Origin: CALKXV01 sp965228905
GTDB taxonomy: Bacteria; Pseudomonadota; Alphaproteobacteria; Rhodobacterales; Rhodobacteraceae
Reading direction: 5' to 3'
Assembly (NCBI GenBank): GCA_965228905.1
Contig: CBDDII010000002.1
Coordinates: 496,001 to 560,000, forward strand
DNA length: 64,000 nucleotides
Positions within the stretch are counted from its first letter, which is position 1. Each line of letters opens with the position of its first letter. The notes under the pieces are model-generated. The model was not told the DNA's origin. It searched no databases and worked only from the letters and a program-made list of their open reading frames with translations. Positions 33,230-42,505 of this stretch are shown piece after piece. A program made the translations under genes and the position numbers.

Positions 33230-34229
33230 AGCGGATCCTCGGGTCGAGAATGCCGTAGAGGATGTCGGCGATCAGGTTGAAGAGCACGATCAGCACGGCG
33301 AAGATGAAGGTCAGCGTCTGCACCATTGGCAGGTCACTGGCCTGGATGGCGGTGATGAGCAGTTGGCCGATGCCATTCACCTTGAAGACCTGTTCGGTGA
33401 TGATCGCGCCGCCAAAGATGGCGGGGATACCGATGGCGATCACGGTGACGACGGGGATCAGGGAATTCCGAAGGACATGGACCATGATGACAGTCTTTTC
33501 GCCCAAGCCTTTTGCGCGGGCGGTGCGGACGTAATCCTGGTTCAGGTTGTCCAGCATGGAGGCGCGCATGAAACGCGAAAGCTGCGAGGTGATTTGCAGG
33601 GCCAGAACCATCACCGGCATCACCATTTGCTGCAATTGTTTGACGAAGCTGTCCCAGTCGGTGACCTTGTGGGTCGTGTCATAGATCGACGGGAACCATC
33701 CCAACCAGACGGAAAAGACGACGATCACGACGACGCCGGAAAAGAACGGCGGAACGGAAAAGCCGACCATGGTGATGAAGGTGCCGGCGTTGTCGAACCA
33801 GGAGTACTGGCGATAGGCCGAGTAGATGCCGATCGGCAAGGCGATGGCGATGGCCACAACATAGGCGACACCGACCACCCAGAGGGTCTGGGGCAGACGC
33901 TGGATCACGATGTCCATGATGGGCGAACGGGTCTGCCACGAGATCACGCGCTGCTTGCCTTCCGAGAATGACGTTCCGAAGACGGCATCGAAGAAATACA
34001 TCGGTTCGACCACGAAGAACTGGTAGAGCCATTTCGGAAAGGCGATGTACCATGGCTGACCGACGCCCAGCGCCTTGCGCATGGCCTCCTTGACTTCGGG
34101 GGGCACCGTCAGCGGTACCTGTGCCATCGGATCGCCCGGGGCCAGTTTCAGCAAAAGGAAGATCACAAGGCTGATGAACAGAAGCGTCGGAACGCTCAGG
34201 ATCAGCCGTCTTATGGTGTAGGTCAGCAT
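33222..34229 (-). CDS. Peptide ABC transporter permease (OppB-like)
   Basis: A 335-residue permease with six predicted membrane helices, starting MLTYTIRRLILSVPTLLFISLV, the classical OppB/DppB N terminus. The EAA loop is RTARAKGLGEKTVIMVHVLRN. It contains an extra periplasmic stretch around residues 55-100 (YFFDAVFGTSFSEGKQ...), present in one subgroup of the family. The upstream in-frame ATG at 34292 would add 21 residues inside the preceding gene and is not favoured. It is the third gene of the minus-strand operon and overlaps the OppC-like gene. Confidence 0.92.
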   Translation of the reverse strand: MLTYTIRRLILSVPTLLFISLVIFLLLKLAPGDPMAQVPLTVPPEVKEAMRKALGVGQPWYIAFPKWLYQFFVVEPMYFFDAVFGTSFSEGKQRVISWQTRSPIMDIVIQRLPQTLWVVGVAYVVAIAIALPIGIYSAYRQYSWFDNAGTFITMVGFSVPPFFSGVVVIVVFSVWLGWFPSIYDTTHKVTDWDSFVKQLQQMVMPVMVLALQITSQLSRFMRASMLDNLNQDYVRTARAKGLGEKTVIMVHVLRNSLIPVVTVIAIGIPAIFGGAIITEQVFKVNGIGQLLITAIQASDLPMVQTLTFIFAVLIVLFNLIADILYGILDPRIRYD

Positions 34230-34236
34230 GTATTTT

Positions 34237-34935
34237 TCACTCCGGAAACACGATGCCGCGATATGGCGGGAAGTCGGCGTACCGCTCTGCACGTGAGGCG
34301 GAGTTCAACGTTGGCTCCTCGGTCTCTGCGAGAAGCCAACCCTTCGGAGAGATGTAGGAGTAAATGCGTTTCCTGGGGGCTTCGCGCCAGTTCAGGTTGA
34401 AGGCCGCGCGTGTTGGAAAGAACTGGATGGAATTGAAATCGAGGTGGTCGTACAGCCACCAGGCCAGGTCTTGCCAATTGCGGCCCTTATCATACCGTCT
34501 TGCGAACCAGGGGATCACCACGGACACCGTCGCGCCCATGCGTCCTTCGGTGTCGCGCATGTCCCAGATATGGGCAGCGCGGTTCCTTTCGTTTGAGGAA
34601 CACCCAAGATTGTTTTCGGAACCGAAGCCGTTGACTTCGGGTGAGCGATAAGCCGACCGAATGACAATCGGCCCGAATGTTTCGACCAGCGGTTCAAGCA
34701 GGTTTTCGGCCAGCTTCCGTCCCGCCTTGATCGCAAGATTTGGATCGTGGGGCAGGTTTGGAAGACCGTGGACAGCGCCAATTTCGCTGTAAAGGAAATC
34801 ACGCAGAAAGAAGTGCCGGGAAAGCTGGACGCGGCCCAGCTTGGCCACTGCATTGAGCGATTCTGCCCTGCCCCGGAAATTGGGAGCGGGCATATCCGCT
34901 GTGCGCAGTTTCGTTGCGGCATCGATTGTGCTCAT
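34237..34935 (-). CDS. M15-peptidase-like protein in the transporter operon
   Basis: A 232-residue protein with no signal peptide. The central region (RHFFLRDFLYSEIGAV, then FGPIVIRSAYRSPEVN) resembles M15-type D-Ala-D-Ala carboxypeptidases. The zinc site that should follow is not canonical: where HxxGxAxD is expected the sequence is SSNERNRAAHIWDMRD. So it may be an inactive or altered hydrolase. It is placed between the substrate-binding protein and OppB-like genes, 7 bp from the latter, an unusual position. It could process imported wall peptides, or it may be a binding protein; neither is shown. Confidence 0.6.
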   Translation of the reverse strand: MSTIDAATKLRTADMPAPNFRGRAESLNAVAKLGRVQLSRHFFLRDFLYSEIGAVHGLPNLPHDPNLAIKAGRKLAENLLEPLVETFGPIVIRSAYRSPEVNGFGSENNLGCSSNERNRAAHIWDMRDTEGRMGATVSVVIPWFARRYDKGRNWQDLAWWLYDHLDFNSIQFFPTRAAFNLNWREAPRKRIYSYISPKGWLLAETEEPTLNSASRAERYADFPPYRGIVFPE

Positions 34936-34989
34936 CCCGTCCCCCGGATGAAGAATGGCGCGCCCAATGAGGGCGCGCCAGAGAGCGGA

Positions 34990-36702
34990 TCACTCGGTCC
35001 GGTACCAGTCGGCGATGTTCCAAAGCTCGCTGTCCCAGACGTTGAGCTTCACGCCGCCAAGGGTGGTGGCGTGGGCCGAGAGACGACCGCGGTGGACGAG
35101 CGGGATCATGCCGCCGTTTTCAACGATCATGTCGTTCAGCTTGGCCGCGATTTCGCCGCGCTTGGCGATGTCTGCGGTGTTGGACAGTTCGGCGTGAAGG
35201 GCGTCGTACTCTTCCATGCAGAAGCGCGAGACGTTTTCACCCTGCCACTGGGTTGCCGGCGACGGAACCTTGTCGCACAGGCCGTTGCCCAGATAGGCCT
35301 GCGGGTCGGTGCCGTTGAAGGTGTTGGCATACATTTCAACGTCGGCATAGAATTTCTGGAAGGTGTCGGGCGAACCCGGGTCACCGCCGAAGAAGACCGA
35401 GGCGTCGACGTTGCGAAGCTCGGTTTCGATGCCGATTTCAGTCCACCACTGCTTGATCAGCGCCTGGAAGTCCTGACGGACGGCGTTGGTCGAGGTCTGG
35501 TAGAGGATCTTCAAGGGCACGCCGTCTTTTTCGCGCACGCCGTCGCCGTCGCTGTCCACGATCCCGGCGGCATCGAGCATCGCGTTGGCGCCTTCGATGT
35601 CCTGGGTGGAGCAATCGAAGGTGGTCGAGGCATAGACATTCGGCACCGGCACCCAGTTGCAGGTGACCTTACCGGCCTGGCCATAGCCCACTTCAACCAG
35701 AAGCGGGCGGTCGATGGCCATCGACATGGCCTTGTAGACCGCCGGGTCCGACAGGAACGGGTGCGGACGCACCACGGCGCGTTCGTCCGGGCCAAGGGCC
35801 GGGTCGGGGTTGGTATTGTTCAGCATGATGCGCTCGACCAGCGGGCCAAAGCCTGCGACAGGCACACCCTTGCCGCCTTCTTCCAACTTAGCGATGACGT
35901 CGGGGGCAAGCTGAAGGTTCCAGGCGTAGTCGAATTCGCCGGTTTCCATCACGGCGCGGCCTGCTGCCGTTGCGTCGCCGCCGCCCTTGAAGGTGACGGT
36001 TGCAAAGGCCGGTTTGCCTTCGACGCGGTAGTTTTCATTCGCTTCGAAGGTGATAACGTCGTTCGGCTTGAACTCGACCACCTTGAAGGGGCCGGTGCCG
36101 ATCGGGTTGAAGTTCGCCTCGGTGCATTCGGGGGCTTTCGCGCCCATGCAGTCGGCGAACTGCGCCGCTTGCAGGATCGGGGCTTCGCCGCCGACGAAGG
36201 GACCATAGGGGTTCGGCGTCGGCTTGCCGAAGGTCACGACAACGGTTTGCGCGTCGGGGGTTTCGACGCTGGTGACACCTTCGTACTTGGTGGACGCGGC
36301 GCAGCCGCCTTCGGGGTGGGTGCAATATTCATAGGTGAACTTCGCATCCGCCGAGGTGAAGGGCGTGCCGTCGGACCAGAGGATTCCGTCGGAGATTTTC
36401 CAGGTGATCGAGGTCAGGTCTTCGGAAACGCCACCGTTTTCGACGGTGGGGATTTCGTCGACCAGCCAGGCGACGAGGTTGCCGTTTTCGTCGTAGCGGG
36501 CAAGCGGTTCGATCACCAGCGAAGCACTTTCGATGTCCTTGGTGCCGCCGGAAAGATAGGCGTTCAGGATCGAGGGCGCTTGCCAGTAGATGATCTTCAC
36601 TTCGCCGTCACGCCCGCGTTCGCCTTCGTGACCGGCAGCGAAGGCCGTGTGCGCGATGCCAACGGCTGCTGTTGCCCCGAGCAGGGCTTTCATGAGTCTC
36701 AT
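34990..36702 (-). CDS. Peptide ABC transporter substrate-binding protein
   Basis: A 570-residue periplasmic binding protein of the SBP_bac_5 (DppA/OppA) family. The signal peptide is MRLMKALLGATAAVGIAHTAFA. The mature part contains KIIYWQAPSILNAYL, TWKISDGILWSDGTPFTSAD and GTGPFKVVEF, all family landmarks. The frame is open upstream for 112 codons, but the start MRLMKALLG has AAGGAG just before it and gives a proper signal. It leads the minus-strand transporter operon and diverges from the ATPase gene; it presumably captures peptides or acylated amino acids. Confidence 0.92.
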   Translation of the reverse strand: MRLMKALLGATAAVGIAHTAFAAGHEGERGRDGEVKIIYWQAPSILNAYLSGGTKDIESASLVIEPLARYDENGNLVAWLVDEIPTVENGGVSEDLTSITWKISDGILWSDGTPFTSADAKFTYEYCTHPEGGCAASTKYEGVTSVETPDAQTVVVTFGKPTPNPYGPFVGGEAPILQAAQFADCMGAKAPECTEANFNPIGTGPFKVVEFKPNDVITFEANENYRVEGKPAFATVTFKGGGDATAAGRAVMETGEFDYAWNLQLAPDVIAKLEEGGKGVPVAGFGPLVERIMLNNTNPDPALGPDERAVVRPHPFLSDPAVYKAMSMAIDRPLLVEVGYGQAGKVTCNWVPVPNVYASTTFDCSTQDIEGANAMLDAAGIVDSDGDGVREKDGVPLKILYQTSTNAVRQDFQALIKQWWTEIGIETELRNVDASVFFGGDPGSPDTFQKFYADVEMYANTFNGTDPQAYLGNGLCDKVPSPATQWQGENVSRFCMEEYDALHAELSNTADIAKRGEIAAKLNDMIVENGGMIPLVHRGRLSAHATTLGGVKLNVWDSELWNIADWYRTE

Positions 36703-37006
36703 GCTCTTCACTCCTTGTTGGTATTGTGCGTGCTTGTTGACCCGCCATTGGGCGAGCAGGGTTGGGGTTGAGTTTGTGCAGGTTGCGTCAATGCGTTCTG
36801 CGTCCAACTTGTTGTTGCTTTCGTCCCACCCACGGCACGAATGCGGCAACTTCGGACGATTTTTGCGCGGAATGCAAGCATTGCCGCCGGGGAAATCCGG
36901 GATTTTTGCGGAAACTTTACGCGCGCGCACAAATTTGCGGCGATCTATTTGACACCTCGGCTTGGCCGGGTCTAGCGTCGCAAAACCACAGGGCTTGAGG
37001 GAATAC
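36703..37006. promoter_or_regulatory. Transporter divergent promoter region
   Basis: A 304-bp gap between the divergent binding-protein and ATPase genes, with no gene. A good housekeeping-type promoter for the plus strand is TTGACA (36949-36954), 18 bases, TAGCGT (36973-36978), 28 bp before the ATPase ATG. An inverted repeat AATGC-AA-GCATT lies at 36871-36882 and could be an operator. I see no clear minus-strand promoter. Confidence 0.55.
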
Positions 37007-38839
37007 ATGCTGGACCAGCCGCTCGCGTCATTGCGCAAACTGCGTGTGGAGTTTCAAACCAAGGATGGCCCGGTCGTGGGGGTCGAGGACGTCAGCTTTG
37101 ACGTCCATGCGGGCGAAACCGTGTGCATCGTGGGCGAATCAGGCTCGGGGAAGTCGGTTTCCAGTCTTTCGCTGATGCGGCTAGTTGAATTTGGCGGTGG
37201 TCAGATTGCCGGTGGCGAGTTGCTGTTCAACCGGGACGAGGGCGGCGTGATCGACGTGGCCAAGGCCGGGGATGACGTGATGCGCACGATTCGCGGCAAC
37301 GAGATCGGGATGATCTTTCAGGAGCCGATGACCTCGCTCAACCCGGTGTTCACCATCGGGCGGCAGTTGACCGAGGGCTTGCGCGTTCACAAGGGGATGT
37401 CGAAGGAGCAGGCGAAGGAGCGGGCGCTGGATCTGTTGCGACAGGTGCGTATCCCGGAACCGGAGCGGCGGCTGAAGCAATATCCGCACGAATTGTCCGG
37501 GGGTATGCGCCAGCGGGTGGTGATCGCCATGGCACTGGCCTGCGAACCGCGCCTGTTGATCGCCGACGAGCCGACCACGGCGCTGGACGTGACGATCCAG
37601 GCCGAGATCCTGGCGTTGATCGACCGTTTGAAGCGCGAGACGGGAACGGCGGTTCTGTTCATCACCCATGACATGGCCGTGGTCGCGCAGATGGCCGACC
37701 GGGTGGTCGTCATGTTCCGGGGCAACAAGGTGGAAGAAGGCCCCGTCGAACAGATTTTCGAGAACCCGACGCACGATTATACCAAGGCCCTGCTTGCGGC
37801 TGTTCCGAAGCTGGGCGAGATGACGGGCAAGCCCGCGCCCGAGCCAATGCGCCTGATGAACGACGATCACGAGCGGGTCGAAGCCGTGGTGCCGGTTGAG
37901 GACAAGGTGCTGCTGGACGTCAAGAACCTGACGACGCGGTTTCCCGTGAAGGGCGGATTTTTCCGCCGCACCGTGGCCAATGTTCATGCGGTCGAGGATG
38001 TGTCGTTCCAGGTCAGGACCGGGCAGACCCTGAGCCTTGTGGGTGAATCCGGTTGCGGCAAGTCGTCTTGCGGGCGTTCGGTTCTTCGGCTGGTCGAGCC
38101 GACTTCGGGCGAGGTCTGGCTGGATGGCAAGAATGTGCTGGATTTCGGCGCGCAGGAATTGCGGCGCGCGCGGCGGGACATGCAGATGATCTTTCAGGAT
38201 CCCTTTGCCTCGCTCAATCCGCAGATGCGGCTGTCCGACCAGGTGGCCGAGCCACTGTTGAATTACGGGATCGCGAATGCCAGCGAGCGGCATGACCGGG
38301 TGGCCAAGCTGTTTGACCGGGTGGAACTGCCGCGCAGTTTCATGAACCGGTTTCCCCATGAGTTGTCCGGTGGCCAGCGGCAGCGCATCGCCATTGCGCG
38401 CGCCCTGTCGCTGAACCCCAAGCTGATCATCGCGGACGAGGCGGTGAGTGCTTTGGACGTCAGCGTGCAGGCGCAGGTTCTGAACCTCTTGATGGAATTG
38501 CAGGCGGAATTGGGGATTTCGATGTTGTTCATCAGCCATGACATGGCGGTGGTGGAACGGGTCAGTCACCAGGTTGGCGTGATGTACCTGGGCCGCATCG
38601 TGGAAATCGGGCCGAGGTCGGCGATTTTCGAGGATCCGCGCCATGCCTACACAAGATCGCTCATGTCGGCGGTTCCTGTGGCGGACCCGCGCCAGAAAAA
38701 GTCCGAACGGGACTTGAATTTCAGGCCGATTCCGTCGCCGATTTTCCCGGTCGACCATGTGCCGGAGCCGTCGACCTATGACGAGGTATCGCCGGGCCAT
38801 TTCGTCTTGCAGGGGAACTGGGGCGGATTCGGGGAATGA
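37007..38839 (+). CDS. Fused dipeptide ABC transporter ATPase (OppD-OppF type)
   Basis: A 610-residue protein with two complete ABC cassettes, as in fused DppD-DppF proteins. Cassette 1 has Walker A GESGSGKSVS (about residue 42), signature LSGGMRQR and Walker B LLIADEPT; cassette 2 has GESGCGKSSC (about 347), LSGGQRQR and LIIADEAVS. Both switch histidines are present (ITHDMAV, ISHDMAV), so both sites should hydrolyse ATP. MLDQPLASLRKLRV is the start; GAGGG lies 6-10 bases upstream. The upstream in-frame frame is in the promoter. It powers the permeases encoded on the opposite strand; the stop overlaps argE by 4 bases. Confidence 0.94.
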   Translation: MLDQPLASLRKLRVEFQTKDGPVVGVEDVSFDVHAGETVCIVGESGSGKSVSSLSLMRLVEFGGGQIAGGELLFNRDEGGVIDVAKAGDDVMRTIRGNEIGMIFQEPMTSLNPVFTIGRQLTEGLRVHKGMSKEQAKERALDLLRQVRIPEPERRLKQYPHELSGGMRQRVVIAMALACEPRLLIADEPTTALDVTIQAEILALIDRLKRETGTAVLFITHDMAVVAQMADRVVVMFRGNKVEEGPVEQIFENPTHDYTKALLAAVPKLGEMTGKPAPEPMRLMNDDHERVEAVVPVEDKVLLDVKNLTTRFPVKGGFFRRTVANVHAVEDVSFQVRTGQTLSLVGESGCGKSSCGRSVLRLVEPTSGEVWLDGKNVLDFGAQELRRARRDMQMIFQDPFASLNPQMRLSDQVAEPLLNYGIANASERHDRVAKLFDRVELPRSFMNRFPHELSGGQRQRIAIARALSLNPKLIIADEAVSALDVSVQAQVLNLLMELQAELGISMLFISHDMAVVERVSHQVGVMYLGRIVEIGPRSAIFEDPRHAYTRSLMSAVPVADPRQKKSERDLNFRPIPSPIFPVDHVPEPSTYDEVSPGHFVLQGNWGGFGE

Positions 38840-40005
38840 GTGCCGGTCTTTCCGCGCGGGAGATCATGGAAAGCCTTGTCGGATTTCCCACGGTCAGCCG
38901 CGACACGAACCTGCCGCTGATCGACTGGATCGCGGATTATCTGAGTGACATCGGCGTTGTGGCGCACCGGATGCCGAAAGAGGGTGATCCTTCGAAAGAG
39001 GCGTTGTTTTGCAGCGTTGGCCCGGATGTGCCGGGGGGTGTCCTGTTATCGGGGCATACGGATGTGGTGCCGGTGGACGGGCAGGATTGGGCAACCGACC
39101 CCTGGGTCGTGACCGAGCGGGACGGCAGGCTTTACGGGCGGGGCACCTGCGACATGAAGGGGTTCGACGCGCTGGCGTTGCACGCCTTGCAGGTTGCGCT
39201 GAAGGTGGATTTGAAGCGGCCGTTGCAGGTAGCGCTGTCCTTTGACGAGGAAATCGGCTGTGCAGGTGCACCGCCCCTGATCGAGGCGATGCAGGCGGCC
39301 GGGTTGCCGAAGGCGGAACTGGCGATCATCGGCGAGCCGTCGATGATGCGCTGCGTGACCGGCCACAAGGGGGGCTCGGGCTTTGACGTGTTTATCAGGG
39401 GGCACGAGGTGCATTCTTCGCTGATGCACGAAGGCGTCAACGCGATCATGGAAGCGGCCAGGCTGATCGATTGGGCCAATGGCGAGAATGCGCGGATCTG
39501 GGCGGCGGAGCCGAGCGCGATGGCGGCGATTTTCACGCCGCCTTTCACGACGGTTCACGTGGGACAGATCTCGGGCGGAACGGCGCATAACATCACGGCG
39601 GGGGACTGCCATTTCGCCATCGACTGGCGGTTTACGCCAGACGATGACGCACAAGCGCGGTTGCAGGCGTTTCTTGACGAGGTCGCCAGGGTCGAAGCCG
39701 GGATGAAGACGATCGCGACCGGAGCCGGGATCGAGTTGCGCCCGTTCTTCGACCTGCCGGGACTGAAGCCTGAAGACGACGGTTCGGCGGAGCGTCTGGT
39801 GCGCGGGATCACGGGCGACAATGGTACTCATGTGGTCAGCTACGGGACCGAGGCCGGGCATTTCCAGGCGGCGGGTTATTCCGCCGTGGTTTGCGGGCCG
39901 GGCGATATTGTTCAGGCGCACCAGGCCGACGAGTTCATCACGATCGAACAGATGCAGGCGGGCGAGGCTTTCCTGGCGCGGGTTGTCGAGAGCCTTTGTC
40001 GTTAG
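38836..40005 (+). CDS. argE: Acetylornithine deacetylase / M20 deacylase
   Basis: A 389-residue M20 metallohydrolase. The metal ligands and catalytic residues are in LLSGHTDVVPVDGQ (His, Asp), GRGTCDMKGFDAL (Asp), DEEIGCAGA (catalytic Glu), IGEPSMMRCVTGHKG and the C-terminal HQADEFI (His). ArgE removes the acetyl group from N2-acetylornithine. Its ATGA overlap with the transporter ATPase gene implies that its true substrate may be an imported N-acyl amino acid or dipeptide, so the argE assignment describes the family rather than a proven role in arginine synthesis. Confidence 0.88.
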   Translation: MSAGLSAREIMESLVGFPTVSRDTNLPLIDWIADYLSDIGVVAHRMPKEGDPSKEALFCSVGPDVPGGVLLSGHTDVVPVDGQDWATDPWVVTERDGRLYGRGTCDMKGFDALALHALQVALKVDLKRPLQVALSFDEEIGCAGAPPLIEAMQAAGLPKAELAIIGEPSMMRCVTGHKGGSGFDVFIRGHEVHSSLMHEGVNAIMEAARLIDWANGENARIWAAEPSAMAAIFTPPFTTVHVGQISGGTAHNITAGDCHFAIDWRFTPDDDAQARLQAFLDEVARVEAGMKTIATGAGIELRPFFDLPGLKPEDDGSAERLVRGITGDNGTHVVSYGTEAGHFQAAGYSAVVCGPGDIVQAHQADEFITIEQMQAGEAFLARVVESLCR

Positions 40006-40070
40006 AAATGAGCGCCTGCGGCGCGCGTGATGTTTGCGCTTGCCTCTGGCAATCGCGGTGCCTCCGGCGG

Positions 40071-40094
40071 GCGTATTTTTCGAAACGGTGAAGG
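40071..40094. repeat. Copy 2 of a 3'-flanking element
   Basis: GCGTATTTTTCGAAACGGTG plus AAGG matches the element at 3139-3161 with two insertions and one change. It lies 3 bases from the stop of the helicase gene and is preceded by CCTCCGGCGG, a word often seen with this element in Rhodobacteraceae intergenic DNA. Confidence 0.5.
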
Positions 40095-40096
40095 GA

Positions 40097-42505
40097 TCAG
40101 GAAAGGCCGGCGGCTTGCATGAGCCGTTCGGATTCGACGGCCAGAAGGCGTTCGCGGCCTTCACCCGCGATGGGGATGCGGCTGGGTTCGAGGAAAAGGG
40201 GTGCGGCAAGCGGGGTGACGCGGTCGAGGATCACGTGATCGACCCGGCCCCTTGTGCGATTCAGCATCTCTTCGATCCGGCCGAAATCGACAAGGCCGCG
40301 CATCGCCTCTTCGCGGGTGATGGTCAGCATCAGGTGGTCGGGGTCGTATTTCTGGAGCGTGTCGTAGAGGATGTCCGAGGAAAAGGTCGCTTGCCGTCCG
40401 GAACGGCGGTCTCCGCCGTAGTTCCGTTCCAGCATCATCGCTGTGGTGGCGGTGGCGCGGAAGGTGCGTTTCATCACCGCGTTGCCGGACATCCAGGTTT
40501 CGAAGGCGCTGCGGAGGGAGGCGGCGTCGAACATCGGTTCGGGATCGGGGATGCGATCCAGCCCCCAGATCAGCACGGCGTAATCCGAGGCGACAAAGCC
40601 GAGGGGGCCGAGGCCCTGGTCTTCCATCTGGTGGGTGATGAGAAGTCCGAGGGTCTGCATGGCGTTGCGGCCAGCGAACCCATAGATGCAGGTGTTCTGC
40701 TTGCCGTCGTGGGGGAAACTTTCGATCAGGATGCGACCGGCTTCGGGCAGTTTCGAGTGGTCGGCCTGAAGCCGCAGCCAGTCGGCGGTGTGACGAGGCA
40801 GGCGGGACCAGTCCTTGCCGTGGAACATCGCCAGGATGCGCTGGCTGAGTTGAGTTGAGGTGGCGAACTTGGTGCCGTTGAAGGTGGCGATCTTGGGGGC
40901 CTTGTCGGCGCGGGGCGAGACCTCCACCGTCATTTCGCGCAAGCCCTCGTAACGGACGATCCGCCCGCCGATCAGGAAAGTGTCGCCGGGGGTGAGGCTG
41001 GCGGCGAAGCCTTCTTCGATTTCGCCCAAGGGTTTGCCGCCGCGTCGGTTCCGCATCCGCACCTTCAGGGTTTCGGTGTCCTGGATGGTGCCGAGGTTGC
41101 GGCGGATCAGGGCGGGGCTGCGCGGGTCGCGCAGGTGCCAGTGGCCGTTCCCGTCCTGTTTCAGCCTTTGCCAGCGGTCGTAGGCGCGCAGGGCGTAGCC
41201 GCCGGTCGCCATGAGGTCGAGGCATTCGTCGAATTCGGCGCGGGAAAGACCGGTATAGGGGCCGGCGCTGCGGAAAATGTCGAACAGAGCGTCCGCGTCG
41301 AAGGGGCCACGGCAGGCGTGGATCAGGATGTGCTGGCACAGAACGTCGCGGGGGCCTGGGCCGCGCGGATCGCCGTCAAGGTCGCGTTCGCGCACGGCAT
41401 CGAGGGCGGCGACGCATTCGACCACTTCGAACCGGTTGGCGGGAACGATCAGCGCCTTTGATGGTGCGTTGTAGCGGTGCTTGGCGCGGCCGATCCGTTG
41501 GACAAGGCGTTTGACGTTCTTCGGTGCGCCGACCTGGATGATGAGGTCGACATCGCCCCAGTCGATGCCGAGGTCCAGCGTGCCGGTGCAGACGATGGCG
41601 CGCAACTCGCCTGCGACCATCGCGGCTTCGACCCTGGTCCTTTGTGCCTTGGCGAGCGAGCCGTGGTGGATACCGATGGGCAGGTCTTCGTGGTTGGCGA
41701 GCCAAAGTTCGTGAAAGAAGATCTCGGCCTGGGCGCGGGTGTTGTGGAAGATCAGGGTTGTCTTGTGCTTTCGCACCTCGTCCAGCACGCGGGGGATCGC
41801 GTATTTGCCGCCGCCGCCCGACCAGGGGGGAAGTGTCTCGGTTTCGAGCATGGCGATGTCGGGCTCGGGGCCGGGATCGGCATGAAGGATCGGGCAGGGG
41901 TCGGGGTGGCGTGCGAGGAAGCGGGCAATCGCTTCGGGGTCTTCGACTGTGGCCGACAACCCGACGCGGCGGAGGTTCGGGCAAAGCGATTGAAGTTCGG
42001 CAAGCCCCAGCATCAGCTGATCGCCGCGTTTCGATTCCGCCAGGGCGTGGATTTCATCGACGATGACGCGGGACAGACCGGCGAAGATGCGCGGGGCGTC
42101 TTCGTAGCTGAGCAGCAGGGCAAGGCTTTCCGGCGTGGTCAGAAGGATGTGCGGCGGATCGACCCTTTGGCGTTTCTTCATCGTTTGGGTGGTGTCGCCG
42201 GTGCGGTCTTCGACGCGGATTGGCAGGGCCATGTCGGTGATCGGGGTGCCGAGGTTGCGCTTGATGTCGGCGGCGAGCGCCTTCAGGGGCGAGACATAGA
42301 GCGTGTGCATCCCGCTGTGCGCACCATCGGCCAGTTCGACCAGCGAGGGTAGGAAACCGGCGAGGGTCTTGCCGCCGCCGGTCGGGGCGATCAGAAGCTG
42401 GGCGGGTGCCCCGGCCCGTTCCAAGAGGTCGATCTGGTGGGGATGGGCCGACCAGCCGCGCGAGGCGAACCAGTCGGCGAAGCGCGACGGCAGGCTGTCA
42501 GGCAT
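40097..42505 (-). CDS. Lhr-type ligase-associated DEXH-box helicase
   Basis: An 802-residue superfamily 2 helicase of the Lhr group. Visible are the Q-motif region, motif I APTGGGKTLAG (about residue 40), motif II DEIH in VIVDEIHALAESKRGDQL, SATVEDP (motif III) and QRIGRAKHRYN (motif VI), then the Lhr core extensions. This family is usually encoded with a PdeM nuclease and a DNA ligase in a DNA damage response set; none of these partners is within the window. Its start overlaps the upstream glycosyltransferase gene by 8 bases. Confidence 0.9.
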   Translation of the reverse strand: MPDSLPSRFADWFASRGWSAHPHQIDLLERAGAPAQLLIAPTGGGKTLAGFLPSLVELADGAHSGMHTLYVSPLKALAADIKRNLGTPITDMALPIRVEDRTGDTTQTMKKRQRVDPPHILLTTPESLALLLSYEDAPRIFAGLSRVIVDEIHALAESKRGDQLMLGLAELQSLCPNLRRVGLSATVEDPEAIARFLARHPDPCPILHADPGPEPDIAMLETETLPPWSGGGGKYAIPRVLDEVRKHKTTLIFHNTRAQAEIFFHELWLANHEDLPIGIHHGSLAKAQRTRVEAAMVAGELRAIVCTGTLDLGIDWGDVDLIIQVGAPKNVKRLVQRIGRAKHRYNAPSKALIVPANRFEVVECVAALDAVRERDLDGDPRGPGPRDVLCQHILIHACRGPFDADALFDIFRSAGPYTGLSRAEFDECLDLMATGGYALRAYDRWQRLKQDGNGHWHLRDPRSPALIRRNLGTIQDTETLKVRMRNRRGGKPLGEIEEGFAASLTPGDTFLIGGRIVRYEGLREMTVEVSPRADKAPKIATFNGTKFATSTQLSQRILAMFHGKDWSRLPRHTADWLRLQADHSKLPEAGRILIESFPHDGKQNTCIYGFAGRNAMQTLGLLITHQMEDQGLGPLGFVASDYAVLIWGLDRIPDPEPMFDAASLRSAFETWMSGNAVMKRTFRATATTAMMLERNYGGDRRSGRQATFSSDILYDTLQKYDPDHLMLTITREEAMRGLVDFGRIEEMLNRTRGRVDHVILDRVTPLAAPLFLEPSRIPIAGEGRERLLAVESERLMQAAGLS

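Noticed and set aside
34747..36771. A 674-codon open frame on the plus strand opposite the substrate-binding protein gene
   Set aside because: It is antisense to a gene with clear family motifs and signal peptide. Its translation is low-complexity Gly/Val/His/Asp, typical of the opposite strand of high-G+C genes.
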